Shown here piece by piece: positions 1 to 10,450 of a stretch of DNA of 64,000 bases. The position numbers and the translations under genes are program-made. Position 1 is the stretch's first letter, and the number at the start of each line of letters is the position of its first letter. This DNA is from Myotis daubentonii (taxonomy: Eukaryota; Chordata; Mammalia; Chiroptera; Vespertilionidae): contig NC_081846.1 in the NCBI RefSeq assembly GCF_963259705.1, positions 89,540,641 through 89,604,640 on the forward strand, in the 5' to 3' direction. Under the pieces are notes generated by a model. That model saw nothing but the letters and a program-made list of their open reading frames with translations. It had not been told where the DNA came from and ran no database searches.

Positions 1-150
1 CATGTGACTGCTCTGTACATTCTTGGTTATAAGATTTCTGTTCAGCTAGACTTCAATTGGTTATTCAGTTTGATTGTTCCATATTTTAGTTTATTTGTGG
101 GAGGAGGTGAGTGTTACTTCCATCTCTTTCCTGCCATCTTGGATTTTGGA
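1..150 (-). mobile_element. L1 5'UTR end, antisense
   Basis: Read on the minus strand, this is the start of an L1 5' untranslated region. The motif GCCATCTTGG near position 142-151 is the complement of the usual L1 start (CCAAGATGGC). The phrase around 85-110, with a T-rich stretch and GTGGGAGGAGGTGAG, matches the antisense L1 5' end near 19,200-19,285. The rest of the element lies left of the window. The short reading frame here is not a gene. Confidence 0.6.
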
Positions 151-1967
151 GGAATTACTCTTGACTTTGTCATGTTTGGGAGGATTAATGATACTCAAGC
201 ACATGAATTATGGTAGGAAGCTAATGTTATTGTTATTATGATCTGCCAATTATATGGCAGAACTCCTTATTGCTTTATTCTTATTCCTAACCTTTTATTC
301 TTTTTTAGTTCTGCTGATTATTATACTTGGAAGAATGCTCATTATTTTCCAAAGAATCACAGTACATGTCAGTGTTTAATTTTCCCAGGAGGCCTTACCT
401 AGCTTGGATTCTTTCAGCATGCAACAGTGGCAGAGGGTCATGGTGACATTTAGCAGTTTGGGTAGAAGATGGGACATGGAATACAGGTTATGCTGTTTCT
501 AGGGATTAATAGGAGCAGCTAAGAAACACAAATCAGCAGTTTCCAGTTTACTTGTAAAAATTCATTCTACCCATAGACCTTTCTCTGCAATGCAGAGCAT
601 GACTATGTTGAGAACACAATAGACAAGAGTTTGTTCAACCTGATTAAAAAGTAATATAGCCCACTCATTTCAGTCTTATTTAAGGTGATAAATCCAGCAT
701 CTAATTAGTAGAAGCTATTTAAAAATCATATGTGACAACATTGGAAATATAATTAAGGTATTTGCCTTCCAATGTCTCAACTTAGTCAAGTCTTCCCCTC
801 TTTATATAACTCAGCTAAAGCCCTAAATCATATGTTCATAAAACATTATGCTTAAAAAACCCTTTTACTTGTATGATATAGGGAAAAAAATAAGGAACTT
901 CTAAATGATTGCAGCTAATGCTGAGGGCCATTAAAAACATGGTTGGGTTATATTCATATTTTCTCAAAGGACATTTAAAAGTAGATGATTTTATTATTCC
1001 CAAATGGGTTAGATAATTAATTATGTATCTTCATGTGATTTATTAATAGGTGCTCAGTATTAAATAACATCAGCCATCGTCCACAAGGAATTAATTTGTA
1101 CTCTGAGAAACCAGAAGGGAAAAAGATATGAAATGAATGATATTTCAGTAGCGAATGAAATGAGCTGTAGTAAATTACATAAATAGAATTATTTTAAGCT
1201 GTTCCTTGAGTTGTATTAGTATCTCCCCAAGGCAGGATTGCTGTGCTCTGCTCCTGTGGGAGGCCAGGGGCAAGAGAACATTGATTATATTTTCAATAAC
1301 CTCGAGTGCCTCATATGCATCTTATGATATGTTTTACTTTAGTAACTGAAATGAAAAACAACCTGGTAAAAGCCATCATTTAGCACTGTTTCTGCACTAC
1401 AGAAGAGGGAAGAGTTCCAGACTCCTTTGCAATACCATGTCTGTAAGAGATTTTAACCCTTATCAGGGAGAAGAGTAAGTGTAGAAGGTACAAGTAGCAT
1501 AAATATTCTTAGCGAAAGTTTTTGTGCATATTTGGGTGGTAAATTAGGATACGGCTAGATGTTGAAATATGTTTATACAAAGCAGTCTATTAGGATCTTT
1601 CTTAATGGAAATGCATTCTAAGGTCAGCCATTAATATATTTATAAAAACAATGAAGAAAATAATCCTTTGGGGGCAACTTTGCATCTCCCTTTATCTTCC
1701 TTCTTTTCCTAATGCTTAAATCTTCAGAATTCTCTGTATTTTTTCTTACTGGTCACATAAGCAGCTTTTCTATTTACTATTATCCACTTTTCCAGTTAGT
1801 TGCCAACTCTACCTAGAAAGAAATGTATTGGTAATTAATGTGTTAGGTCTTAACTAAGGGAAATCAGCATATTATGTACAATGAGACTATTTAACTGTGC
1901 GTGAAATTTCAGGTATGATTCTTAATTGTAGTTTCTAAATTTTAAATAAGAAACAATGAAGCCTACC
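151..1967. other. Unique AT-rich DNA, no gene seen
   Basis: No open frame of note, no splice-like coding block and no transposon I recognise. Base composition is AT-rich, as in much intergenic mammalian DNA. The segment just downstream (about 1,968-2,050) has weak similarity to a MIR core, too weak to call. Confidence 0.5.
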
Positions 1968-2165
1968 AATTATGAGCACAGGTTTACAATCAGGAAGTCC
2001 AAGGGTTGGGATATAAATCTTGTCATTTACAGGTTGTGCCCAGGGAAGGTGAATTATTTTACCCATTCTTAAGAACTGTTGACTTTATTGAGAATTTACT
2101 ATGTGACACACACTGTGATAAACACTTCACAGGAATTTTTGCAATCCCTATAGCAACCAACTTTT

Positions 2166-2379
2166 ATTTTTGTATTTAGGTTAGAGAAAGAAGATTGGAA
2201 AGAGAGAGAAAGAGAGAAATATCAATATGAGAGAGATACATCGATCACTTGCCTCCAGTATGTGTTCCTACTGGGGATCGAACCTGCAACCTAGGTATGT
2301 GCTCTGACTGGGAATCCAATCTATGACCTTCCAGAGTACAAGATGACACTTTAACCGAATGAGCCACAACAGCCAGGGC
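2166..2379 (-). mobile_element. Ves SINE, antisense
   Basis: On the minus strand it starts AGCCCTGGCTG, keeps a tRNA-like head with a B-box-like GGTTCGATCCC in its second half, and ends in a pyrimidine-rich CTCTCTC tail. Ves SINEs are transcribed by RNA polymerase III and moved by L1 machinery. The copy is diverged and its A-rich end is short. Confidence 0.85.
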
Positions 2380-2407
2380 TAAATTTATATTTTTGAATCC
2401 TCATCCA

Positions 2408-2574
2408 AAGACAGATTTATTGATTTTAGAATTTTAGAGAGAGGAATGAAGAGAGAGAAATATCAATTGGTTGCCTTACATATGCCTCGGTATGTGCCCT
2501 GACCAGGAATTGAACCCGTGACCTTTCAGTGTACAGGACAATGCTCCACCAACTGAGCCTCACTGACCACAGCA
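2408..2574 (-). mobile_element. Ves SINE, antisense, internally shortened
   Basis: The antisense tRNA-like head is visible at 2,500-2,570 (complement of GCTCAGTTGGTGGAGCATTG). The GAGAGAGAAATATCAAT tail is at about 2,450-2,467. The middle is shorter than in neighbouring copies. It lies about 30 bp from the previous SINE, inside the same MIR. Confidence 0.8.
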
Positions 2575-2667
2575 ACAACCTGAGTAGCTACTATTTTAAA
2601 GTCTGTTCCACAGGTGAAGGAAATTAAGCACAGATCATGCAACTAATAGTATCAAAACTTTCCTGTA

Positions 2668-2893
2668 GCCCTGACTGGTTTGGCTCAGTGGATAGAGCAT
2701 CGGCCTGTGGACCGAACCGAAGGGTCCCAGGTTCGATTCCAGTCAGGGGCATGTGCCTTGGTTTTGGGCACATCCCCAGTAGGGGGTGTGCAGGAGGCAG
2801 CTGATGGATGTTTCTCTCTCATCAATGTTTCTAACTTTCTATCCCTCTCCCTTCCTCTCTGTGAAAAATCAATAAAAATATTAAAAAAAAACA
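2668..2893 (+). mobile_element. Ves SINE with perfect 15-bp target duplication
   Basis: A complete copy: GCCCTGACTGGTTTGGCTCAGTGG head, tRNA-like domain, CTCTCTCATCAATG body, AATAAAAATATT and A-rich tail. The 15-bp duplication CAAAACTTTCCTGTA lies at 2,653-2,667 and again at 2,894-2,908 without mismatch, the signature of L1-driven target-primed insertion. The undamaged duplication and good promoter boxes suggest a fairly young insertion. A 5-bp repeat (ACCGA twice, 2,711-2,720) sits inside the head. The reading frame spanning it is not a gene. Confidence 0.95.
2681..2740 (+). promoter_or_regulatory. RNA polymerase III A and B boxes of the Ves SINE
   Basis: TGGCTCAGTGG at 2,681-2,691 fits the tRNA A box and GGTTCGATTCC at 2,730-2,740 fits the B-box consensus exactly. 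The spacing is close to that of tRNA genes. These are the internal promoter elements of the SINE. Whether this copy is transcribed cannot be told from sequence. Confidence 0.8.
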
Positions 2894-3137
2894 CAAAACT
2901 TTCCTGTATGAGTGAGCACCTCACAATCCTTTCACCCCAATACTTTCTGTTCTTTATCAGGAAAATGTGAGTAATAATGCTGCTTTGATAAGTATGCTGT
3001 TAAAAATGGCATTTTGTGTTCTAGAGATCTTAGGACCTCTCTGGAATACAGCAGTAAAGAATTGTAAATAATGTCTAACATATTGTAATTTCCCAAATTC
3101 TCCAGTCCCAGGGTGAATTAAAATGATACAACATAAT

Positions 3138-3350
3138 TATAGCATGGCTCAGTAGTTGAGTGTCAACTTAAGAAACAGGAGATCAGTGTTCAATTTCAGG
3201 TCAGGGCATATGCCCAGCTTGTGGGCTCAATCCCCAGTACGGACAGTGAAGGAGGCAGCCGATCAGTGATTCTCCCTCATCATTGATGTTTCTATTTCTC
3301 TCTCCCGATCCCTTCTTCTCTCTGAAATCAATAAAAAATACATTTTTAAA
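3138..3350 (+). mobile_element. Ves SINE, diverged, with target duplication
   Basis: ATGGCTCAGTAGTTGAG head, CCCCAGTACGGACAGTGAAGG middle and CTCTCTCCC tail with AATAAAAAATACA. The flanks AAATGATACAACATAAT (3,121-3,137) and AAATGGTACAACATAAT (3,351-3,367) form a 17-bp duplication with one mismatch. The B box has decayed (GTTCAATTTC). Confidence 0.9.
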
Positions 3351-3404
3351 AAATGGTACAACATAATGTCTAGGATTGGGTGTTATGCTTTAAAATATTG
3401 GGAG

Positions 3405-3520
3405 CAATGCAAATATGTTACATTAGCTTGTATAGGCTTAATTTTCACAACATTCTCCTTTTAAGTAAAATATTATTATCCTAAAATTAGAGATGAAAAA
3501 GGTATATTTTGCACCTGCAA
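3405..3520 (-). repeat. Possible MIR relic
   Basis: TTAATTTTCACAACATTCTCC followed by TATTATTATCCTAAAATTAGAGATGAAAAAG resembles the antisense MIR phrase TTAATCCTCACAACAACCC...ATTATTCCCATTTTACAGATGAGAAA. It is weak and old. Confidence 0.45.
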
Positions 3521-4258
3521 TACATTAGGATTTGTTATAAGTCTTGAAACTTGATAAGCCAATGAACGTATAGTAAAGTGGTATAAACAGAAAAGATTAT
3601 TTTAGGTGCTATATGTTAAGTGCAAGGGCTAGGATAATGTATGCTTAGGTTTATAATATTAAAATGAGAGATACTTAATACAACCTTTGAAGTTAAAGAA
3701 AGCCCTACAGGAGGAATAAGGGAATCTTTAGTTTCAGGAACAGATACAATTAAGGTATTCCCTACAGAAGAAAGGCCATGTGTAAATACATTCAAATATA
3801 ACAGTTTGTACACTATGGTAATTTCTATCATTAGCAAGACCATTTCCTGAGGTGCTGAAGAAGCAGGGTGGAAGAAGTCTGTTATTTTATTATTGGGATG
3901 CTTTAGCAATGGCAGTATCCTATAGGAAGAATTGGTGAATATTTGTTGATTTTATTTTCCAGGCATCAGGTATTTATTTTTCTAGTAACATATTTCTAAT
4001 TGTTCAAAGATCTCCAAAGTTGATCTCTGTGACTTCTGTCTCAGCTCCAGGGTTGTCATGTGACTAGGGGTATTCAGTCATAGTACCCATCCCATTGGCC
4101 ACAGCCCAAAGATCACAGATGAGGCACTAGCACAATTGGAAGCAGAAAGATCTTATTGAAGGATTTTGAGAGAATGTTTGTCTGAGAGTATCTCTCTTTT
4201 CCATTGTGGCTATTATGGAAGTCCAAAATTGTCAGGCCAATTTAAAATTAATAGGATG
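3521..4258. other. Unique DNA, no gene seen
   Basis: A 97-codon minus-strand frame at 3,616-3,909 has no recognisable domain and no supporting context, so I treat it as chance. No repeat family recognised. Confidence 0.45.
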
Positions 4259-4465
4259 GCCCTAGCCAGTTTGGCTCAGTAGATAGAGCATTGGCCTATG
4301 GACTGAAGGGTTGCAGGTTCAATTGTGGTCAAGGGCATATGCCTGGCTTGGGTTGCAGGCTCAATCCCCAGTAGAGGCCATGCAGGAGGCAGCTGATCAA
4401 TGATATTACTCTTTCATTGATTTTTCTATCTCTCCCACTCTCTCTAAATATTAATAAAATAGAAT
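4259..4465 (+). mobile_element. Ves SINE
   Basis: GGCCCTAGCCAGTTTGGCTC head, GGTTCAATTGT at the B-box position, CTCAATCCCCAGTAGAGGCC middle, and ATTAATAAAATAG tail. The head is intact but the B box is mutated. An (AT)n run follows the tail. Confidence 0.9.
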
Positions 4466-4480
4466 AATTTATGTATCAAT

Positions 4481-4483
<3 letters not shown>

Positions 4484-4521
<38 letters not shown>
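4484..4521. repeat. (AT)n microsatellite
   Basis: About 19 uninterrupted AT units between the SINE tail and the start of the recognisable L1. Confidence 0.97.
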
Positions 4522-4524
<3 letters not shown>

Positions 4525-4996
4525 ACACCAAGACCCATCATCATTAGCAAATGTTAACCACAAAGGAAGAATCTTAAGGGCTGTATGGGAGAGACAAAAA
4601 AGGGATCCCTACAAGGGATCTTCCATTAGACTATCAAATGATTTCTCAACAGAAACACCTCTAGCCAGAAGGGAATGGAATGATGTTTACAAAGTAATGA
4701 AAAGTAATGGACTGAATCCAAGCCTACTCCATTCAGCAAGGCTATCATTCAAAATTGAAGGTGAAATCAGGGGCTTCACAGACAAAAAAAGGCTAAGGGA
4801 TTTGATTAACACAAAACCTTCAATGCAAGAAATCCTAAAGGACTGGTGTAAGAAGAAGCAATAGAAAGAGAGGAAGAAAAACAGACATAAAGAGGAAAAA
4901 TGGCAAGAAACAAGTACCTATAAATAATAAACTTAAACATAAATGAATTAAATGCACCGATCAAAAGACATAAGTTGGCTGAATGGATAAGAAACC

Positions 4997-5194
4997 ATGA
5001 CCCATATACATGCTGTCTACAAAACTCACCTCAAAGGACTCATACAGACTGAAAGAGAAGGGATGGAAAAAACAATTTTCAGGCAAATGGAAATGAAAAG
5101 AAAACTGGGGAAAGCAATACTTATATCTGACAAAAAAGACCTGAAAGTAAATGCCATAACAAGAGATATGGAAGACCACATCATAATACTATAG
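4997..5194 (+). pseudogene. L1 ORF2 endonuclease fragment
   Basis: A 65-codon frame containing the endonuclease-domain phrases THLKGLIQTEREGMEK and KAILISDKKDL, which match the ORF2p nuclease region of mammalian L1 (target-site nicking). The frame is closed on both sides by mutations in the surrounding ORF2 sequence. Confidence 0.75.
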
Positions 5195-5267
5195 GGATCA
5201 ATACAACGAGAGGATATAAATCTGGTAAACATATATGCACCAAATAGAGGAGCACCCAAACACAATA

Positions 5268-5817
5268 TCCTATATAATAAAAGGCTACTATGCAAATAGA
5301 CTGAACAGTGGAACAACGAAATAACAACTGAATAACTGGTTGTTATGACGTGAATTGACCACTGGGGGTGTGTGTGGAACATGGTGGGCGTCAGTGTGGC
5401 GGGATGGTGGAGCAGGTGAGTGGGGGCACCAGAACAAGGTGGGGTGCCGGTCGCTGTCAACGGGGCAAGCCTCTGGTGGTTACTGAAAATTCTTTGCTCC
5501 CAGTTGCCCCTGAGAACTTCTCTGCCTCTCCCTACTCCTGAGAGCTGATTGGGGCAGCAGCCACTGTCACACCCACTGCTCACAACAGCCCCAATCTCTC
5601 TGTGCCATTAGCAGATGTGAACAGAGCCAGCACCATCAGGATGTGGGAGTGGCAGCAGCAGGAGCAGGGTTGCTGGCAGATAGGGGACCTGGAGGCTGTG
5701 GCAGGAGAGGCTAGATGGGGGCATGCAGGAGGGGCCAAGACCCGCCCTTGTGCCCACCACAGCCTTGTGGCACCCAGTTCCTTTCAAGGTGGACGAATTT
5801 ATGCACTGGGCCCCTAG
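5268..5817 (+). mobile_element. Non-autonomous HeliBat Helitron, 550 bp
   Basis: Starts TCCTATATAATAAAAGGCTA and ends GCACTGGGCCCCTAG. It is inserted after A and before T, as Helitrons do, with no target duplication. The L1 reads on across the insertion (CACCCAAACACAATA before, ATCAAGAAAGAGATC after). The interior is GC-richer than the L1 and encodes no Rep or helicase. Long frames in both strands here (for example 185 codons at 5,026-5,583 minus, which crosses the L1/Helitron border) are artefacts. Confidence 0.93.
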
Positions 5818-5835
5818 TATGTGTGTGTGTGTGTA
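5818..5835. repeat. Short (GT)n run
   Basis: An 18-bp TATGTGTGTGTG run directly at the Helitron's 3' edge, inside the L1. Confidence 0.85.
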
Positions 5836-7393
5836 TAAACTTTTGGAAGATATCAAGAAAGAGATCAACAGCAATACAATCATAAAAGGAAATTTTAATA
5901 CCCCATTCATATAACTGGATAAATCTTTTTGACAAAAAATCAACAAGGAAACAGCAATCCCAAATAATTCACTAGATCAGATGGAATTAATACATATCGT
6001 CTGAATTTTCACCCCAAAGCCATGGAATTTATATTCTTCTCAAGTGCACATGGGACATTTTTAAATATAGACCATATATTAGTACACAGGCTAAGTCTAT
6101 ACAAATTCAAAAAGATTTAAATCATATCAAGCAGCTTCTCAGATCACTATGGCATAAAATTAGAAATCAACTACAATAAAACCAATAAAAAACAATCAAA
6201 CAGAGGCTAAATAGCATGCTATTAAAAATGATTGGGTTACAAAAGAGATCAAAAAAGAAATAAAAAACATTCAGGAAACAAAAACAATCCAAAATCTGCG
6301 GGACACAGTGAAAGCAACCCTGATTGGAAAGTTCATAGCACTACAGGACTACCTCAAAACTCAATAAAAACTGTTAGTAAATTATGTAACCTTACACCTT
6401 AAAGAACTAGAAAGAGAACAACAAGAAAATCCCAGAATAAGTAGAAGGAAGGAAATAATAGAGATCAGAGTGGAAATTAATGACAGACAAAAAAAATACA
6501 AAAGATCAATAAAACCAAGAGCTACTTCTTTGAAAGGATAAGAAAGATTAATGAACCTCTAGTCAGGCTCACCAAGAAACAAAGAGGGAGAACCTAAATA
6601 CATAAAGTCAGAAATGAAAGAGGTGAAGTAACAACTGACCCCACACAAATACCAAGGATTATAAAAAATAACTATGAAGAACTCTTTTCCAACAAACTGG
6701 ACAACCTACATGAAATGGAAATATTCCTAGAAAAATACAATCTTCCAAAATTCAATCAGGAAGAATCAGAGAACCTGAATAGGTGAATTATTGATAAAGA
6801 CATTGAAGCAGCAATCAAATAACTTCCAGCAAACAAAACCCATGGTTCAGATGACTTCACTGGGGAGTTTTAGCAAACATTCAAAGAAGAACTAACACCT
6901 ACCTTCCTCAGATATTTCAAAAAATTCAAGAGGAAAGAACACTTCTAAGCTCTTTCTATGAAGCCAGCATTACCCTAATACTAAAGCCACATAAAGACAC
7001 TACAAAGAAAGAGAATTATAGGCCAATATCCCTGATTAACACAGGTTAAGTCTCTACAAATTCAAAAAGGATGCAAGGCTGGTACAATATACACAAATTA
7101 ATAAATGTGATATATTACATAAACAAATTGAAAGACAAAGAGTGCATGATCATATCAATTGATACAGAAAAGAGCATTTGACAAAAATCCAACACCCCTT
7201 TTTATAAAAACTCTCAGCAAAGTGGGAATAGAGGGATCATACCTCAACAAAATAAAAGCCTTATATGACATACCTGCAGCCAACATCATACTCAATGGAC
7301 AAATACTAAAACCATTTACCTTAAGAACATGAACAAGATAGGGGTGCCCACTTTCACCACTCCTGTTTATCATACTACTGTGTTCTAGCCATA

Positions 7394-7681
7394 GTGATCA
7401 GACAAGAAGAAATAAAAGGCATCCAAATTGGAAAAGAAGAAGTAAAACTGTCCTTATTTGCAGATGACATGATAGTGTGCATAGAAAACCCTAAAGACTT
7501 CATCAAAAAACTACTAGATTTAATAAATGAACTAGGAAACATAGCAGGATACAAAATTAATACCCAGAAACCTATGGCATTTTTATATGCCAATAATGAA
7601 CTCACAGAAAGAGAAACTCAAAACAATCCCACTTACCACTGCAACAAAAAAATTAAGATGCCTGGGAATAACCTTAACTAA
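7394..7681 (+). pseudogene. L1 ORF2 reverse-transcriptase fragment with FADD box
   Basis: A 95-codon frame that keeps the catalytic motif [10 protein letters not shown], the second-aspartate box of L1 reverse transcriptase, followed by [17 protein letters not shown] and GYKINTQKP. The L1 is dead as a whole because of stops on both sides. This is the best-preserved catalytic box in the window; the equivalent at 53,670-53,957 has lost it. Confidence 0.88.
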
Positions 7682-7829
7682 GGATGTAAAAGACCAGTAC
7701 TCAGAAAATTACAGGAGGTTGAAATGAGAGATGGAAGAATATACTATTTACATGGATTGGTAGAATCAACATTATTAAAATGTCCATACTACCCAAAGCA
7801 ATCTCTAAATTTAATGCCATCCCCATTAA

Positions 7830-7911
7830 CGCGTTGAGCACCCAGTCAGTCACCAGAGAATGACACTATACTTTCCATCTGGAAGACAAAACAGGCTGGG
7901 CTCTTAATGTA
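7830..7911. mobile_element. 82-bp piggyBac-type miniature element
   Basis: An insertion in the L1 ORF2, flanked by TTAA at 7,826-7,829 and 7,912-7,915. Removing it restores the usual L1 phrase CCCCATTAAAATACCAATGG. Its ends are imperfect inverted repeats, CGCGTTGAGCACCCAG on the left and, read backwards, TACATTAAGAGCCCAG on the right; most differences are transitions, several at CpG sites. TTAA targets are diagnostic for piggyBac transposases, whose activity is known in vesper bats. No transposase is encoded. Confidence 0.8.
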
Positions 7912-8805
7912 TTAAAATACCAATGGCATATTTCACAGACCTATAACAAACTCTCCAAAAACTGATATGGAATAGAAAAAGACCTGGAATAGTGGCAGCA
8001 TTCTTGAGAAAGAACCAAGTTGGAGAGATCACAATACCAAATATCAAGGTATATTACAAAGCCACTGTTCTCAAAACTGCCTGGCACTGGCACAAGAGCA
8101 TACATATAGACCACTGGAAAAAAACAGAGAACCCAGAAATTGACCCAAGCCATTATGCTCAATGAATATTTCATAAAGGAGGCAAGAGCATACAATGGAG
8201 TCAAGACAGTTTCTTCAATAAATGGTGTTGGGAAAATTGGAGTGATACATGCAAAAAAAATTGAAACTAGACCACCAACTTACACCATACACAAAAATAA
8301 ACTCAAAATGGATAAAAGACTTAAATGTAAGACAGGAAACCATAAAAATTTTTGTGGAATCCATAAGCAACAAAATGTCTGACATATTCATAGCCATATG
8401 TTTACAGATACATCTCCTAGTACAATGGAAACTAAGGACAAAATTAAAAAATGAATCTGCATGAAAATAAAAAGCTTCTGCACAACAAAAGAAACCATCA
8501 ACAAAATGACAAGAGAGCCCACTGAATGGGGAACAGATTTGCCAATTATAGATCTGATAAGGGATTAATCTCTAAAATGTATATGGAATTCATATAACTT
8601 AACAAAAGGAAGACAAATAATCCAATTTAAAAATTGGCAAGGACCTAAATAGACACTTCTCAAAAGTGGGCATACAAAAGGGCAAAAGGCATATGAAAGC
8701 ATGTCAAAGTCACTAATCATTGGAGAGATGCAAATGAAAATGATAATGAGGTACCCACCTCACATCTGTCAGAATGGCTATCATCAACAAATCAACAAAT
8801 GACAA

Positions 8806-9054
8806 GTGCTGGTGAGGATGTGGAGAAAAAGGAACTCTTGTATACTGCTGGTGAGAATGCAGAATGGTGCAGCCATTATGGAAAACAGTATGGAGTTTCC
8901 TCAAAAAATTAAATATGGAACTGCCATTTTACCCAGTAACCCCACTTCTAAGAATATATCCCAAGAAATCAGAAACTCCAATCATAAAGGACATATGCAC
9001 CCCTATGTTCATAGCGGTGTAATTTACAATAGCTATGATTTGGAAACAACATAA
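8806..9054 (+). pseudogene. L1 ORF2 C-terminal fragment
   Basis: An 82-codon frame with [19 protein letters not shown] and [14 protein letters not shown], the region around the ORF2p Cys-rich motif. The motif itself is degraded here. Confidence 0.75.
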
Positions 9055-9111
9055 GTGCCCATCAGCAAATGAGCAGATTAAAAAATTGTGGTACATCTAC
9101 ACAATGGAATA

Positions 9112-9392
9112 CAGTGGGGCCTTGACTTACGAGTTTAATTCGTTCAGTGATGGAACTCGTAACTCAAATTACTCGTATGTCAAATCATAAAGTGAACGAG
9201 TGAGACATGTGATGCTGGGCTGATGTTGTGGGGTTCACTGTGACGTTCGCTGCACCAACTAGCGGTGAGGTATCTGAAGCTGGCTTGTAACCCGAATTTT
9301 AGCTCGCAATTCAAAGCAAAAAATCGGCTGAGGGACAGCTCGTATCTCAAAAAACTCGTTAGTTAGGACACTCGTAAGTCAAGGCCCCACTG
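9112..9392. mobile_element. 281-bp Tc1/mariner-type element (TA target)
   Basis: Terminal inverted repeats begin CAGTGGGGCCTTGACTTACG at both ends (the right copy on the opposite strand) and match for at least 23 bp. It is flanked by TA at 9,110-9,111 and 9,393-9,394. The L1 3' sequence reads on across it (CAATGGAATA / CTATGCTGCTATAAAA). CAGT ends with TA duplication suit the pogo/Tigger branch, though other mariners are possible. It encodes no transposase. Confidence 0.9.
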
Positions 9393-9792
9393 TACTATGC
9401 TGCTATAAAATAAAATAAAACAACTCACCATTTGCAACAGCATGAGTGGACCTGGAGAGCATTATGCTTAATGAAATAAGCCAGTCAGAGAAAGATAAGT
9501 ATCACATAATCTCACTAATTTGTGGAATAAATGCACAACATAAACTGATGAACAAAAATAGATCCAGAGACATAGAAGCATCGAACAGACTGTCAAACTT
9601 CAGAGTGGACATGGGGTGAGGGGGTGAGAAATCAACCAAAGAACTTGTAATGCAGATAAACATAACCAATGACACAGACAATAGTGAGGGGGAGTCTGGG
9701 TGAGGAGGCAGGGGCGGGGGCGGGCTTGGAGAGGTCAATGGGGGAAAGAGGGGACATATGTAATATATTTCAACAATAAAGAATTAAAAAAT

Positions 9793-10450
9793 AGAACTCT
9801 CACCCTTTACACGGTGCATAATATTGCATACATAAAAGATAAAATAATATACAGATAAGATATTAAAATTAATGTTAATTGTGAAGTTACTAATAGAAGT
9901 AACTTATAACATTTTCATTTTGAATGTATAAGCAACTAGAAAACAGAAAATATAGAATGACTTATGATAGAATATAGAAAAAATAGAGAGAGACCTATTT
10001 TAAAAGAGTCAGGAGGGCACAGAGTATTCTCATGCACTGTTTCTCAGCAGACACTACTGACGGCAACTGGAAAAGATGTACCTTCAGCTTCTAACAGGAA
10101 GTGGTGCTCCCTTACTACCTCAGTAGGAGGAAAAGGTTTCTCCTTGGCGTGCAACAGCTTCGTTACTGGGAGATTGCCTTGACTAGGCCGATGAAAGTTA
10201 CTAAATGTGAAATTTTTAGTTTCCTCCAAAAGACTTTTGTTTACAAGTGAAAGATATTGAAGACCTAAATAGGTGAAGGTATACTGTGTTTATGTATACA
10301 GGGACTAATAGTAGAAAGATATCAATTCTGTAAAAATCAGTTTCTTAATTCAATATATAGATAATTTAAAATATTAGCATATTTTAAAATGGAAGTTGTC
10401 AAACTAGTGTAAATTTTATGTGAAATATGTCAACTTCTGTATTTTTTTAC
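9793..10450. other. Unique DNA, no gene seen
   Basis: Contains a 72-codon plus frame at 9,964-10,182 and a minus frame across the same bases. Neither has a recognisable domain. No repeat recognised. Confidence 0.4.

Larger units (their letters stand above)
2085..2655 (-). repeat. MIR relic split by two Ves SINEs
   Basis: The left part (2,085-2,158) reads like the antisense MIR phrase TTGAGxACTTACTATGTGxCA...CACTGTG. The right part (2,576-2,655) continues in the same order with ACAACCTGAGTAGCTACTATT and a GAAGGAAATTAAGCACAG block. The two parts are separated by two antisense Ves SINEs, so the MIR was present first. MIR is a mammalian-wide tRNA-derived SINE that is no longer active. Confidence 0.65.
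4522..9792 (+). mobile_element. Long sense L1, mutated, with three transposon insertions
   Basis: The order follows an L1: an inter-ORF region (4,640-4,860), the ORF2 endonuclease domain (about 4,930-6,200), reverse transcriptase (about 6,600-7,680), the C-terminal domain (to about 9,055), and a 3'UTR ending in a G-rich tract and AACAATAAAGAATTAAAAA near 9,775. ORF2 is broken by many stops and frameshifts, so the element is dead. It is interrupted by a Helitron (5,268-5,817), a piggyBac-type element (7,830-7,911) and a TA-flanked mariner/pogo-type element (9,112-9,392). Part of the reverse transcriptase is replaced near 7,043-7,070 by a copy of endonuclease-region sequence. The 5' end is truncated. 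Confidence 0.9.

Noticed and set aside
2681..2752. tRNA gene candidate (good A and B boxes)
   Set aside because: It is the tRNA-derived head of a Ves SINE with SINE tail and target duplication; the cloverleaf arms are not kept.
5026..5583. 185-codon minus-strand open frame, the longest in the window
   Set aside because: It crosses the border between L1 and a Helitron, has no domain, and both elements are mobile DNA read on the wrong strand or without a gene.
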